This document shows, piece after piece, positions 54,585 to 63,502 of a stretch of 64,000 bases of DNA. Made by a program: the position numbers and the translations under genes. How positions within the stretch are numbered: position 1 is the first letter of the stretch; each line of letters starts with the position of its first letter. The stretch lies in contig DBGO01000015.1 in assembly GCA_002295925.1 (NCBI GenBank), positions 1 to 64,000 of the forward strand. Reading direction: 5' to 3'. The stretch comes from Flavobacteriales bacterium UBA852. GTDB taxonomy: Bacteria > Bacteroidota > Bacteroidia > Flavobacteriales_E > Vicingaceae. The notes below the pieces were generated by a model that saw only the letters and a program-made list of their open reading frames with translations, made no database searches and had not been told where the DNA came from.

Positions 54585-57056
54585 TTACTCCCAGCTGTCT
54601 ATATCCGTACCCGATTGATGCGATTTGTACTTTTCGCAATCCAATTCAATGGTGATGGGTGTCTCGGGTTTGGGGAAATCGCCTTGTGAAACTTTAATGG
54701 TAGAATCGGCAAAAACTTTATTCATATAATATCCCCAAATGGGTAATGCAGTATTTGCTCCTTGACCATTGGCAATGCTTCGGAAGTGCACACTTCTGTC
54801 TTCGGCACCTACCCAAACGCCGGTAACCAAATCGGGTGTAAGTCCCATAAACCAACCGTCGGATTGATTTTGTGTTGTACCTGTTTTGCCGGCAATAGGA
54901 TTTTTAAATCCTACATAAGGACGTTTTTCTGTTTTTCTTCCGCGCAATCGCATACCTGTACCACTCACATACATTGGACTTTTGCCCATACTTTTACGCA
55001 AATCGCCTATGCATTTGTTATACACACCATCAACAACCCCTTTCATCAAGTTTAGCATTACATAAGCGGTTTCTTCGCTTAATGCTTCTCGACTTTCGGG
55101 TATTTTGTCAATAATTACATTTCCGTTTTTATCTTCCACTCGTGTATAAAAAGTGGGTTCTATCCAAACACCTTGATTGACAAATGTAGCATTGGCGCCC
55201 ACCATTTCGTAAAGTGATAAATCGGCAACACCCAAACAAAGCGAAGGTACAGGGTCTAAATGACTTTGAATACCTATCCGGTGAGCCATATCCACAACGG
55301 CTTGCGGGCCAAATTGTTTCATTACCCAAGCGGTAATCGTGTTCATAGAGTTGGCCAAACCGTATTTTAATGATACGTTGCAACCGTAAATTCCATCGGA
55401 ATTTTTTGGTGCCCAATCTTTCAATAATCCAAATTCACCTTTTTTAAACATTACTTTTTGGTTGGGTACTTCGTAGCAAGGCGAATATCCCTCTTGAATG
55501 GCAAGCGAATATACAAATGGCTTGAATGTAGAGCCTACTTGACGTTTGGCTTGTTTTACGTGGTCGTAGGCAAAATGTTTAATATCTACACCACCCACCC
55601 AAGCTCTAATGTAACCTGTGTGAGGGTCAACACTCATTAAGCCGGCTTGTAAAATTTGTTTGTAGTATAAAATTGAATCAAGCGGTGACAGTGTAGTGTC
55701 TTTTTCCCCCTCAAAAGTGAAAACGCGCATAGCTACCGGTATTTTAAATATTTGTTCAATTTCTTCTTCGGTGCGAACAGGCCATTCTTTTCCGCAATCT
55801 TCGGCTGTGCAAACATAATATTCTTTGCCTTGATGTTTGGTGGTTTTGATGGTGTTTCTGCGGTGACATTCGGGGCATTCTTTACCGGCTAATATTTGGT
55901 AGCGAACCGAACGTTTCATTGCTGTGGTGATAATGCTTTGCACTTGTTTTTTCGATAATCGATTGTCAAATGGCGGGTTTCTTCGTCTTTTGACATCGCG
56001 GAAAAATGCCGGTTGTAAATTTTTAAGATGCTCGTGAACAGCATATTCTCCATATTGTTGCATTCGCGAATCAATGGTTGTGTAAATTTTTAAGCCGTCT
56101 TTGTAAATGTTGTATGGCGAACCGTCACTTTTATGATAAATGTAGTTCCCTTCTTCGTCTTTTTGAGCCAGCAGTTTTTGTAGTTCCAATCGTAAAACTT
56201 CGCGGAAATAAGGGGCAATTCCTTCTTTGTGGTCAACTTTTGTGTAATGTAAAACCAAAGGCAATTGTTTGAGTGAATCAAACTCTTGTTCGGTAATAAA
56301 ACCGTTTCGTTTCATTTGAAACAAAACTACATTTCGGCGGTGCAAAGTAGTGTCGGGTCTGCGAACAGGGTTGAATAATGAAGGGTTTTTTGCCATTCCA
56401 ACAAGAGTGGCGGCTTCTTCAATTGTCAGCTCGTTAGGTTCTTTATCAAAATATACATTGGTTGCCGATTTTATACCTACGGCATTATTTAAGAAATCAA
56501 ATTTATTGAGATACATAGTGATGATTTCTTCTTTTGTGTATCGCTTTTCAAGTTCTGTGGCAATTATCCATTCTTGAATTTTTTGTTTGATACGTCCTAC
56601 GAGCGATAACGAACGCTCGTGGAACAACATTTTTGCCAACTGTTGCGTAATGGTACTTGCTCCGCCGGCTTTTCCCATTTTGGCAACAGCACGAGCCAGT
56701 CCGCGTAAATCTACTCCCGAATGGTCGTAAAAACGTTCGTCTTCCGTAGCAACCAATGCTTGCGGTAAGTAAGGCGACAGTTGGTCGTAGGTTACATTAA
56801 TGCGGTTTTCTTTAAAATATTTCCCCAATAATTTTCCGTCGGCAGAAATAATTTCGGAAGCCAAGTTACTTTTTGGATTTTCCAATTCTTTTACAGAAGG
56901 CAAGGGCTCAAATCCCATAATGCCTTTTGAGGCGGCAAAAAGCACAATGCCGGCAAATATAAATCCGATGAAAATCAAACTCCAAAAAGCAATAATCCAC
57001 TTTTTGAAAGAAGATTTTTTTTGATTGGTTTGTTTTGTTTTTTTATTGTTTTTCAT
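54585..57056 (-). CDS. Class A penicillin-binding protein 1A with inserted zinc ribbon
   Basis: An 823-residue bifunctional peptidoglycan synthase: a membrane helix (about 20-45), a glycosyltransferase domain (ATEDERFYDHSGVDLRGLAR, GGASTITQQLAKMLFHE) and a transpeptidase domain (Ser-x-x-Lys in GSTFKPF, SMN in LANSMNT, KTG in GKTGTTQNQSDGW). Between them, at about 390-425, is a Cys4 ribbon: Cys394, Cys397, Cys416 and Cys421 (CPEC and CTAEDC). The flanking sequence (KRSVRYQILAG, and EIEQIFKIPVAMRVF) reads as ordinary PBP1A, so the ribbon is an insertion. It lies 7 bases after gldH. Confidence 0.93.
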   Translation of the reverse strand: MKNNKKTKQTNQKKSSFKKWIIAFWSLIFIGFIFAGIVLFAASKGIMGFEPLPSVKELENPKSNLASEIISADGKLLGKYFKENRINVTYDQLSPYLPQALVATEDERFYDHSGVDLRGLARAVAKMGKAGGASTITQQLAKMLFHERSLSLVGRIKQKIQEWIIATELEKRYTKEEIITMYLNKFDFLNNAVGIKSATNVYFDKEPNELTIEEAATLVGMAKNPSLFNPVRRPDTTLHRRNVVLFQMKRNGFITEQEFDSLKQLPLVLHYTKVDHKEGIAPYFREVLRLELQKLLAQKDEEGNYIYHKSDGSPYNIYKDGLKIYTTIDSRMQQYGEYAVHEHLKNLQPAFFRDVKRRRNPPFDNRLSKKQVQSIITTAMKRSVRYQILAGKECPECHRRNTIKTTKHQGKEYYVCTAEDCGKEWPVRTEEEIEQIFKIPVAMRVFTFEGEKDTTLSPLDSILYYKQILQAGLMSVDPHTGYIRAWVGGVDIKHFAYDHVKQAKRQVGSTFKPFVYSLAIQEGYSPCYEVPNQKVMFKKGEFGLLKDWAPKNSDGIYGCNVSLKYGLANSMNTITAWVMKQFGPQAVVDMAHRIGIQSHLDPVPSLCLGVADLSLYEMVGANATFVNQGVWIEPTFYTRVEDKNGNVIIDKIPESREALSEETAYVMLNLMKGVVDGVYNKCIGDLRKSMGKSPMYVSGTGMRLRGRKTEKRPYVGFKNPIAGKTGTTQNQSDGWFMGLTPDLVTGVWVGAEDRSVHFRSIANGQGANTALPIWGYYMNKVFADSTIKVSQGDFPKPETPITIELDCEKYKSHQSGTDIDSWE

Positions 57057-57063
57057 AAATGCG

Positions 57064-57543
57064 TTACTCTGTTTCGGTATGTTTTTTTACTGTAAATCCA
57101 ATGTCGCTGATGCCTTGCAATAAAGTGTCGCGCATAGCTTGTTCTATAGCAAAGGTGTATTCGCCCGATTGTAGAAAACGAATTTGTTTTTGATATAGTA
57201 TTTGTAAATCGCGTGTTTTTCCTACGCCTGAGCCAAGCCATTTGCCTTTTTTGTCGGCTAAAATGCAATTAAAAGTATCGCGTACAGCAAGATTGTTGGG
57301 CCCCTTTAATGTGGTAAATACATATAAATTTTGATATGGGTAATCGCCATTATTTCGAACATTTATGTACAAATCATACCACGAGGTTGTGTCGGTAATA
57401 TTAAAGTTAAATGTGGCTTGTTGCTTGTAATCCCAACCGTTTTCGGGTACTTGAATGTATGCATCAAAAACAGTGTCGTTTGAGCAAGCAGTAAGCCCAA
57501 ATGTTAAAAACAAAAGGTAAATTATGTGTGTAAGTTTAGGCAT
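57064..57543 (-). CDS. gldH: Gliding motility lipoprotein GldH
   Basis: A 159-residue lipoprotein with lipobox LTAC at residues 17-20. The segments VFDAYIQVPENGWDYKQQATFNFNITDT, GDYPYQNLYVF and YTFAIEQAMRDTLLQGISDIGF match GldH, needed for gliding in Flavobacterium. Its start overlaps the end of the ricT gene by 8 bases, the usual order ricT-gldH-PBP1A in this group. Confidence 0.92.
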   Translation of the reverse strand: MPKLTHIIYLLFLTFGLTACSNDTVFDAYIQVPENGWDYKQQATFNFNITDTTSWYDLYINVRNNGDYPYQNLYVFTTLKGPNNLAVRDTFNCILADKKGKWLGSGVGKTRDLQILYQKQIRFLQSGEYTFAIEQAMRDTLLQGISDIGFTVKKHTETE

Positions 57544-58720
57544 TGTTGTTTTGATTGTTCTTTCGGTTTTTGTTATTTTTTTGGTTACGGTTGTTGCGTT
57601 TTTTACGTTTATTTTTTTTGCTTTTGTTTAAGTTGTCAAAGCGTGTTAAACTGTCTTGTCCGGCAAGGTCGGTGTAGTCTTTGGTTTCTTCTACGATAAT
57701 TTCGGCGTAATCGTTTAAATCTTCCGGGAGCTTGTCGTTTTTATTCATTTCGATAATTTCGTTGACACGCTCAACTTTTAAAGGAATAAACTTGATTACT
57801 TCGCCTTCGTAAGTGTACCACATTAGGTTTTTGAAAATATCCATTTTCAAAAATTTGGCATCACCCATTTTGGTTTTCAGTTTGATATTGGTGTTGGGAA
57901 ATGCCTTCAGGGCATCAACATACGAGTCGAGTTCAAAATTCAAGCAACATTTTAATTTTCCGCACTGTCCTGCAAGCTTAGCCGGGTTTAACGACAGTTG
58001 CTGGTAACGTGCCGCACTGGTAGAAACCGAGCGGAAATCGGTTAGCCAAGTAGAGCAACACAATTCTCTTCCGCACGAGCCAATGCCGCCTAAACGGCTG
58101 GCTTCTTGACGAGCACCAATTTGGCGCATCTCTACACGGATTTTAAATTTATCGGCCAATATCTTTATTAATTCTCTAAAATCAACTCTTTGTTCGGCTG
58201 TGTAATAAAAAATTGCTTTGGTTTTGTCGCCTTGGTATTCTACATCAGAAATTTTCATTTCTAATTTTAAATCGGCGGCAATTCTTCGTGCTTCGTGCAT
58301 TGTTTCTTCTTCCAAAGCTTGTGCTTCTTGCCATTTGTCAATATCACCCTGACGGGCAATGCGGTAAACTTTTTTTAACTCTTCGGGAGCGCAATCAACT
58401 TTTTTGCGTTGCATTTGCACTTTTACCAATTCGCCGGTTAACGAAACAATACCAATATCGTGACCGGGCGAAGCTTCAACAGCAATAACATCTCCAATTT
58501 TTAAAGGTAAATTATTCGGGTTATAAAAAAATTCTTTTCTGCTGTTTTTAAATCGTACTTCCACTACCGGAAAAGGTGGTTTGTTTTGCGGAAGTTGCAC
58601 ATCGTAAAGCCAATCAAATACGTTTAATTTATTACATCCGGAGCCGCACAAACCATTATTTTTACAACCTTTTGGCAAAGAACTGTTTCCTCTGCCGGTT
58701 GAGCATCCACTACAAGCCAT
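57536..58720 (-). CDS. ricT: PSP1-domain protein RicT
   Basis: A 394-residue protein with a Cys-rich N-terminus (ACSGCSTGRGNSSLPKGC, CGSGCNKLN), the PSP1 C-terminal domain (AIFYYTAEQRVDFRELIKIL, RQIGARQEASRLGGIGSCG, CCSTWLTDF, CGKLKCCLNFEL) and a Lys/Asn-rich tail (KKNKRKKRNNRNQKNNK). Firmicute RicT works with RicA/RicF in RNA maturation and binds iron-sulfur clusters through its Cys residues; the tail may bind RNA. It is co-transcribed with gldH. Confidence 0.92.
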   Translation of the reverse strand: MACSGCSTGRGNSSLPKGCKNNGLCGSGCNKLNVFDWLYDVQLPQNKPPFPVVEVRFKNSRKEFFYNPNNLPLKIGDVIAVEASPGHDIGIVSLTGELVKVQMQRKKVDCAPEELKKVYRIARQGDIDKWQEAQALEEETMHEARRIAADLKLEMKISDVEYQGDKTKAIFYYTAEQRVDFRELIKILADKFKIRVEMRQIGARQEASRLGGIGSCGRELCCSTWLTDFRSVSTSAARYQQLSLNPAKLAGQCGKLKCCLNFELDSYVDALKAFPNTNIKLKTKMGDAKFLKMDIFKNLMWYTYEGEVIKFIPLKVERVNEIIEMNKNDKLPEDLNDYAEIIVEETKDYTDLAGQDSLTRFDNLNKSKKNKRKKRNNRNQKNNKNRKNNQNNNA

Positions 58721-58849
58721 ATTTCTGTTTTATTATGTTAATTTCTAAAAATACAAATTTACTTTAATTCGAGCATTATATTGTTTTAGTTTTAAATTTT
58801 TAACATCAGGTTTGATTTATTAATACCCGAGTTGAATATTAAAAATGAA

Positions 58850-58877
58850 TTGGGCTTTGTAATTTGTATTATCTTTG
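58850..58877 (+). promoter_or_regulatory. gltX promoter
   Basis: TTG at 58850-58852, a 17-base spacer and TATCTTTG at 58870-58877, 31 bases before the gltX ATG. The TTTTAAGAA that follows recalls the one after the rpmH and rplM P1 promoters. Confidence 0.6.
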
Positions 58878-58908
58878 CAGCCGTTTTAAGAAAATTATCA
58901 TCAAAATT

Positions 58909-60450
58909 ATGGATAAGAAAGTTCGCGTACGTTTTGCCCCAAGTCCTACCGGACCATTGCATATGGGAGGAGTAAGAACCGCTTTGTATAATTATTTGTT
59001 TGCCAAAAAACATGGTGGAGATTTTATTTTGCGTATTGAAGATACCGACCAAACACGTTATGTGCCCGGAGCAGAAGAATATATTATAGAATCTTTGAAA
59101 TGGTGTAACCTGATACCGGATGAAGGCGTTGGTTTTGGTGGTGAATATGGTCCATATCGTCAGTCGGAGCGAAAAGAAACCGGAATGTACAGAACGTATG
59201 CCGAGCAATTGGTTGAAAACGGCTACGCCTACTACGCATTCGACACCCCTGAAGAATTGGAGCAAATGCGCGAAAATTTGAAAAAAGCCGGCGTGGCAGC
59301 ACCTCAATACAATGCCGTAACCAGAAATTCGATGAAAAATTCATTAACCTTATCGGCAGAAGAGGTGAAAAGCAGAATAGAAAACGGCGATCCTTATGTG
59401 ATTAGAATTAAAATGCCCAGAAACGAGGAAGTGAAATTTAAAGATTTAATTCGCGGTTGGGTAGTTGTTAATTCCAATAATTTGGATGATAAAGTGATTT
59501 TTAAAGCCGATGGTATGCCTACTTATCATTTGGCTAATGTAGTGGATGATTATTCGATGAAAATAACGCACGTTATCCGTGGTGAAGAATGGTTGCCTTC
59601 GGGTCCGTTGCACGTTTTGTTGTATAAATATTTGGGTTGGGAAGAAGAAATGCCTCAGTTTGCCCATTTGCCGTTAATTCTAAAACCGGATGGCAACGGA
59701 AAATTAAGCAAAAGAGATGGCGACCGCTTAGGATTTCCTGTATTCCCATTAGAATGGAAAGACCCCAAATCGGGTGAAATTTCTTCCGGTTACAGAGAAA
59801 AAGGATATTTTCCCGAGGCGTTTGTCAATATGTTGGCATTATTGGGTTGGAATCCCGGAACCGAGCAAGAATTATTTACATTGGATGAATTGGTGCAAGC
59901 CTTCTCATTGGAGAGAGTGGGGAAATCGGGTGCTAAATTTGACCCCGATAAAACACGTTGGTTCAATCAGCAATATCTTAGAAAAAAATCAAATGAAGAA
60001 TTGGCTGAATTGTTTATTCCCGAGTTAGAAAAAGCAGGTATTGATGTGGCAAAATTTGACAAAGAATATATTGCCAAAGTTTGCGGACTAATGAAAGAAC
60101 GTGCCACATTTGTTCGCGAAATGTTGGAAGGCATTTATTTGTTTAAAGCACCTGAAAATTACGATGAAAAGACTATCCGCAAAAAGTGGAAAGAAAATAC
60201 GCCGGAAATTATTAAGTCATTGCGTGAAAAATTAGCCGCAATAGATGATTTTTCTTCCGAAAACATCGAAAAAACATTCAAAGCATATTTAGAGGAAAAT
60301 AATTTGGGTTTTGGAGCAGTATTGCCCAACTTGCGTGTGCTGATAACGGGTGTTGGTATGGGCCCTTCATTGTTTGAAATTTGCGCATTGCTTGGAAAAG
60401 ATGAAACGTTAAAACGAATTGATACCGGATTGGAAAAATTAGCCGCTTAA
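58909..60450 (+). CDS. gltX: Glutamyl-tRNA synthetase
   Basis: A 513-residue class I synthetase. It has the HIGH-type motif in VRFAPSPTGPLHMGGVRTAL, RIEDTDQTR, the KMSKS-type KLSKRDGDRLG and the C-terminal anticodon-binding domain. The ATG at 58909 is chosen because the frame's earlier ATG falls before the -7 element of its promoter. folB follows with a 3-base gap. Confidence 0.97.
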   Translation: MDKKVRVRFAPSPTGPLHMGGVRTALYNYLFAKKHGGDFILRIEDTDQTRYVPGAEEYIIESLKWCNLIPDEGVGFGGEYGPYRQSERKETGMYRTYAEQLVENGYAYYAFDTPEELEQMRENLKKAGVAAPQYNAVTRNSMKNSLTLSAEEVKSRIENGDPYVIRIKMPRNEEVKFKDLIRGWVVVNSNNLDDKVIFKADGMPTYHLANVVDDYSMKITHVIRGEEWLPSGPLHVLLYKYLGWEEEMPQFAHLPLILKPDGNGKLSKRDGDRLGFPVFPLEWKDPKSGEISSGYREKGYFPEAFVNMLALLGWNPGTEQELFTLDELVQAFSLERVGKSGAKFDPDKTRWFNQQYLRKKSNEELAELFIPELEKAGIDVAKFDKEYIAKVCGLMKERATFVREMLEGIYLFKAPENYDEKTIRKKWKENTPEIIKSLREKLAAIDDFSSENIEKTFKAYLEENNLGFGAVLPNLRVLITGVGMGPSLFEICALLGKDETLKRIDTGLEKLAA

Positions 60451-60453
60451 TTG

Positions 60454-60816
60454 ATGCAAACATTACTGAAAATAAATTCTCTTGAATTGTATGCCTACCA
60501 CGGATGGTTTGAACAGGAACAACGGATAGGCGCCAAGTATAAGGTGAATTTGGAAGTAGCATTAAAAAACGCATCATTTAACAACGATGCACTAAGCGAA
60601 ACAGTTGATTATGAGCAGTTAATAGCGGTTATAAAAGATGAAATGGCACAAAAAAGCAAAACCATAGAGCGTGTGGGCGAGAGAATTGTTCGTAAAGTTA
60701 TGGAATTGAGTGATTTGATAGAGTCCGTTAAATTGGAGATTTTCAAGTTAAATCCACCGGTGGGAGAATTAATGGACAGTTTTTCGGTTGTTTTTTACGA
60801 AGAACAAAAAAAGTAG
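60454..60816 (+). CDS. folB: Dihydroneopterin aldolase FolB
   Basis: A 120-residue pterin enzyme of folate synthesis (the tunnelling fold shared with GTP cyclohydrolase). Signs are LELYAYHGWFEQEQRIGAKY, SETVDYEQL, TIERVGERIV and FKLNPPVGELMDSFSV. The ATG at 60454 is preferred to a TTG one codon earlier. It follows gltX closely and may be co-transcribed. The first enzyme of the route, folE, is at 37685. Confidence 0.95.
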   Translation: MQTLLKINSLELYAYHGWFEQEQRIGAKYKVNLEVALKNASFNNDALSETVDYEQLIAVIKDEMAQKSKTIERVGERIVRKVMELSDLIESVKLEIFKLNPPVGELMDSFSVVFYEEQKK

Positions 60817-60846
60817 TTGTTTATTTAATAGTAATTAGTAAATTTG
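60817..60846 (+). promoter_or_regulatory. tRNA-Cys promoter
   Basis: TTG at 60817-60819, a 19-base spacer and TAAATTTG at 60839-60846, about 22 bases before the tRNA. It has the same geometry as the rpmH and rplM promoters. It begins right after the folB stop codon. Confidence 0.78.
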
Positions 60847-60867
60847 CCCGAGTTCTAAAAAATAATG

Positions 60868-60938
60868 GTCGCGTGGCCGAGTGGCTAGGCAGTGGTCTGC
60901 AAAACCATCTACAGCGGTTCGAATCCGCTCGCGACCTC
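60868..60938 (+). tRNA. tRNA-Cys (anticodon GCA)
   Basis: Acceptor arm GGTCGCG (60868-60874) pairs with CGCGACC (60931-60937), followed by discriminator T, which is the Cys identity base. The anticodon loop CTGCAAA is closed by GTGGT/ACCAT-type pairing, giving anticodon GCA, and the T-arm contains GGTTCGAATCC. The 3' CCA is not encoded. Length 71. Confidence 0.96.
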
Positions 60939-60962
60939 TCAATTTTCTTCTTTTAAAGAGTA

Positions 60963-62330
60963 TCAATCAATATAAAACGGCTCGTTCATTTTAGCCACAA
61001 TTACTTTTTCCCATTTTAATGCATCTTGAATTTTAGCACGCAAAGCATTGCTTTGATGCGGTTCTCCATGATTTAAGAAAAGTGTTTTTGGTGGTTTGTC
61101 TGCTGTTTTTAGCCAGTCTAATATTTCATGTTGGTCGGCATGTGCCGAAAGGGATGAAATTTCCATAATTTCAGCTCTTACTTCATGGTATGTCCCAAAG
61201 AATTTTATCTCATTATCACCTTCTTTTAGTGAGCGTCCGCGAGTTCCTTCGGCTTGATAGCCAACCAAAAGAATAGTGTTTTTATCATCACCCAAGTATT
61301 TATTGTAGTAATATAAAATTCTCCCGCCGGTACTCATTCCACTCCCGGCCAATACAATTTTTTGCCGATTATCATTTACAATATCTACGCTGGTTTGGAA
61401 ATCTTTTATCAGTTTTACGGTATTATGCATTTCTCTAATTTCACTTTTAGAAAGTGTATGATAATTTGGATAATTTGCAAAGACTTCAGTAGCATCAACT
61501 CCCATTGGACTGTCTAGATAAATGGGTAAATCATGAGGAATTTTCTTTTCTTTCTTTAATATGGAAAGCAAATAAATAAGCTCTTGCGCCCTTTCTACGG
61601 CAAAAGTCGGGATAAGCAAAGTGCCACCTTTGTCAAGAATAGTGTAATTGATGGCTTCCCAAAGTGTGATAATTGCCGGCGTTTTATCGTGCAACCGGTC
61701 GCCGTAAGTTGATTCGCAAACAATGTAATCGGCATGGCCGATTTTTTCTTTAGGGTGAAGTAAAAGCGGTTTTTTTCGTCCAATATCTCCTGAAAAAATA
61801 AAGGTTTTGTCTTGTATGTGTAATTCGACAAAGGCACTACCCAGTATATGTCCGGCATTTTTGAATTGAAATTTTATATCCGGAAAAAGTTCTACCCATT
61901 CATGTAATTCAATGGTTTCGAAGAAATTCATGGCAAAAATGGCATCTTCAACTGTGTAGAGTGGTTTTGCCGGATGATGTTTGGTGTAACCGTATTTATT
62001 TGCTCTTTCAGCATCTTCTTCTTGAATTTTTCCACTGTCTTTCAGTATAATTTCTGCCAAGTCGCGGGTAGGTGGAGTACAAATTATTTTTCCTTGAAAA
62101 CCTTGTTTTACAAAAAGCGGAATATAACCGCAATGGTCTAAGTGTGCATGTGTAAGTATAATGTACGAAATTTCACTTGCTTTTACCGGCAGTTTATCCC
62201 AGTTTTTTAGTCTGAGTTCTTTTAACCCTTGAAATAATCCGCAATCTAACAAGATTTTTTCTTTACCAACTTCTATTAAGGTTTTAGAGCCGGTTACTGT
62301 TCCTGCACCACCCAAAAAAGTAATTTGCAT
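60963..62330 (-). CDS. MBL-fold beta-CASP metallo-hydrolase (RNA-processing type)
   Basis: A 455-residue protein with the metallo-beta-lactamase zinc motif in LTHAHLDHCGYIPLF, the beta-CASP domain (IPTFAVERAQELIYLL, VLAGSGMSTGGRI) and the C-terminal RMMBL part with SLSAHADQHEILDWL and FLNHGEPHQSNALR. It is related to CPSF73 and bacterial RNase J-like exonucleases, so it is likely an RNA nuclease; the target is unknown. It is divergent from the site-2 protease gene. Confidence 0.9.
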   Translation of the reverse strand: MQITFLGGAGTVTGSKTLIEVGKEKILLDCGLFQGLKELRLKNWDKLPVKASEISYIILTHAHLDHCGYIPLFVKQGFQGKIICTPPTRDLAEIILKDSGKIQEEDAERANKYGYTKHHPAKPLYTVEDAIFAMNFFETIELHEWVELFPDIKFQFKNAGHILGSAFVELHIQDKTFIFSGDIGRKKPLLLHPKEKIGHADYIVCESTYGDRLHDKTPAIITLWEAINYTILDKGGTLLIPTFAVERAQELIYLLSILKKEKKIPHDLPIYLDSPMGVDATEVFANYPNYHTLSKSEIREMHNTVKLIKDFQTSVDIVNDNRQKIVLAGSGMSTGGRILYYYNKYLGDDKNTILLVGYQAEGTRGRSLKEGDNEIKFFGTYHEVRAEIMEISSLSAHADQHEILDWLKTADKPPKTLFLNHGEPHQSNALRAKIQDALKWEKVIVAKMNEPFYID

Positions 62331-62355
62331 ATTTGTAATATATTTATTTTGTTAT

Positions 62356-62367
62356 TGTAAATTTACA
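62356..62367. promoter_or_regulatory. Palindrome TGTAAATTTACA between divergent genes
   Basis: A perfect 12-base palindrome in the 52-base gap between the beta-CASP hydrolase and the site-2 protease. Its core TAAATTTA reads as a -7-like box on both strands. It may be a shared promoter or operator, but such AT-rich palindromes can arise by chance. Confidence 0.35.
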
Positions 62368-62382
62368 CAAAATTAAACTACC

Positions 62383-63498
62383 ATGAATGGTGCATTAAAA
62401 ATTGGAACAGTTAAAGGAATTAAAATTCAAATTCATTGGAGTTTTTGGATAATCGTGTTTTGGATAATGATGACTTATTATATGCAAAGCCATAATGTTA
62501 AAGATGCTTTAATGGGCGGCGTATTTGTATTGGCAATATTTGCCTGCGTGGTGCTGCACGAATTGGGGCACGCACTTACGGCGATGCATTATGGTATAAA
62601 AACCAAAAGCATCACCTTGTTGCCAATTGGTGGATTGGCTAATTTGGAAAAAATTCCCGAAAAACCAAAGCAAGAATTTGTAATTGCCATAGCCGGACCT
62701 ATGGTAAATATTCTTATCACATTTATTTTGTATTTTGTACTACAAGCAACAGATATGTTTCCAACACAAGAAGATTTGAAACGAATGTTGCAAAACAATC
62801 AAAAATTTTCTGCGCAAATGTTTTTGTTCAATTTAATGGCTGCCAATATGATTTTGGCTCTATTTAATTTTATTCCGGCATTTCCTATGGATGGTGGGCG
62901 AATGTTGCGTGCTTTGTTGGCTTTAAAAATGGATAGAGTTACCGCAACGCAAATTGCCTCTTCTATTGGAAAAACATTGGCAATTGTATTTATCTTTTTA
63001 GGTTTTTTCTTTGATTTTTGGCTTGTATTTATAGGTTTGTTTGTGTATTTGGGTGCAGGAGCAGAAGCTATTCAAGAACAAAATAAAGTGGCGTTTAAAG
63101 GAGTGAAAGTAAAAAGTGCAATGATGCGGAAATTCCCTTCGTTTGCCGAAACCGAAACACTGGAAGATGTTGTAAAACATATGCTTAAAACACAAGACAA
63201 AGAATTTTTGATTTTTGATATTAACTTCACACAAGTGGTTGGTGTTTTAACGCAAAATGAAATTTTAACCGGAATACAAACTTATGGCGGCGATACTTTG
63301 GTGTCGGAAGTGATGAACCGAGATTTTGTTGTTTTGCACGAAAATGAAGATTTAAACGAAGCTTACCTAAAATTGCTGTCATCAGGATTGTCGGCGGCAC
63401 CTGTGGTAAATGATGAAGGGCAAGTTGTCGGAATGATTGATTCGGATAATATTAAAGAGTTTATGATATTAAAATTATCGCATGAGTTAAAAAATTAA
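62383..63498 (+). CDS. Site-2 protease (M50) family membrane protein with CBS domains
   Basis: A 371-residue intramembrane zinc protease. Zinc ligands are in VVLHELGHALTAMHYG and FIPAFPMDGGRMLRAL, with six predicted membrane helices in about 1-225. Two CBS domains follow (about 240-360; VLTQNEILTGIQTYGGDTLV, APVVNDEGQVVGMIDSDNI) and probably sense a nucleotide. The substrate is not evident; candidates are membrane-bound regulators. It is followed after 4 bases by a LolA-like gene. Confidence 0.92.
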   Translation: MNGALKIGTVKGIKIQIHWSFWIIVFWIMMTYYMQSHNVKDALMGGVFVLAIFACVVLHELGHALTAMHYGIKTKSITLLPIGGLANLEKIPEKPKQEFVIAIAGPMVNILITFILYFVLQATDMFPTQEDLKRMLQNNQKFSAQMFLFNLMAANMILALFNFIPAFPMDGGRMLRALLALKMDRVTATQIASSIGKTLAIVFIFLGFFFDFWLVFIGLFVYLGAGAEAIQEQNKVAFKGVKVKSAMMRKFPSFAETETLEDVVKHMLKTQDKEFLIFDINFTQVVGVLTQNEILTGIQTYGGDTLVSEVMNRDFVVLHENEDLNEAYLKLLSSGLSAAPVVNDEGQVVGMIDSDNIKEFMILKLSHELKN

Positions 63499-63502
63499 TA
63501 AA

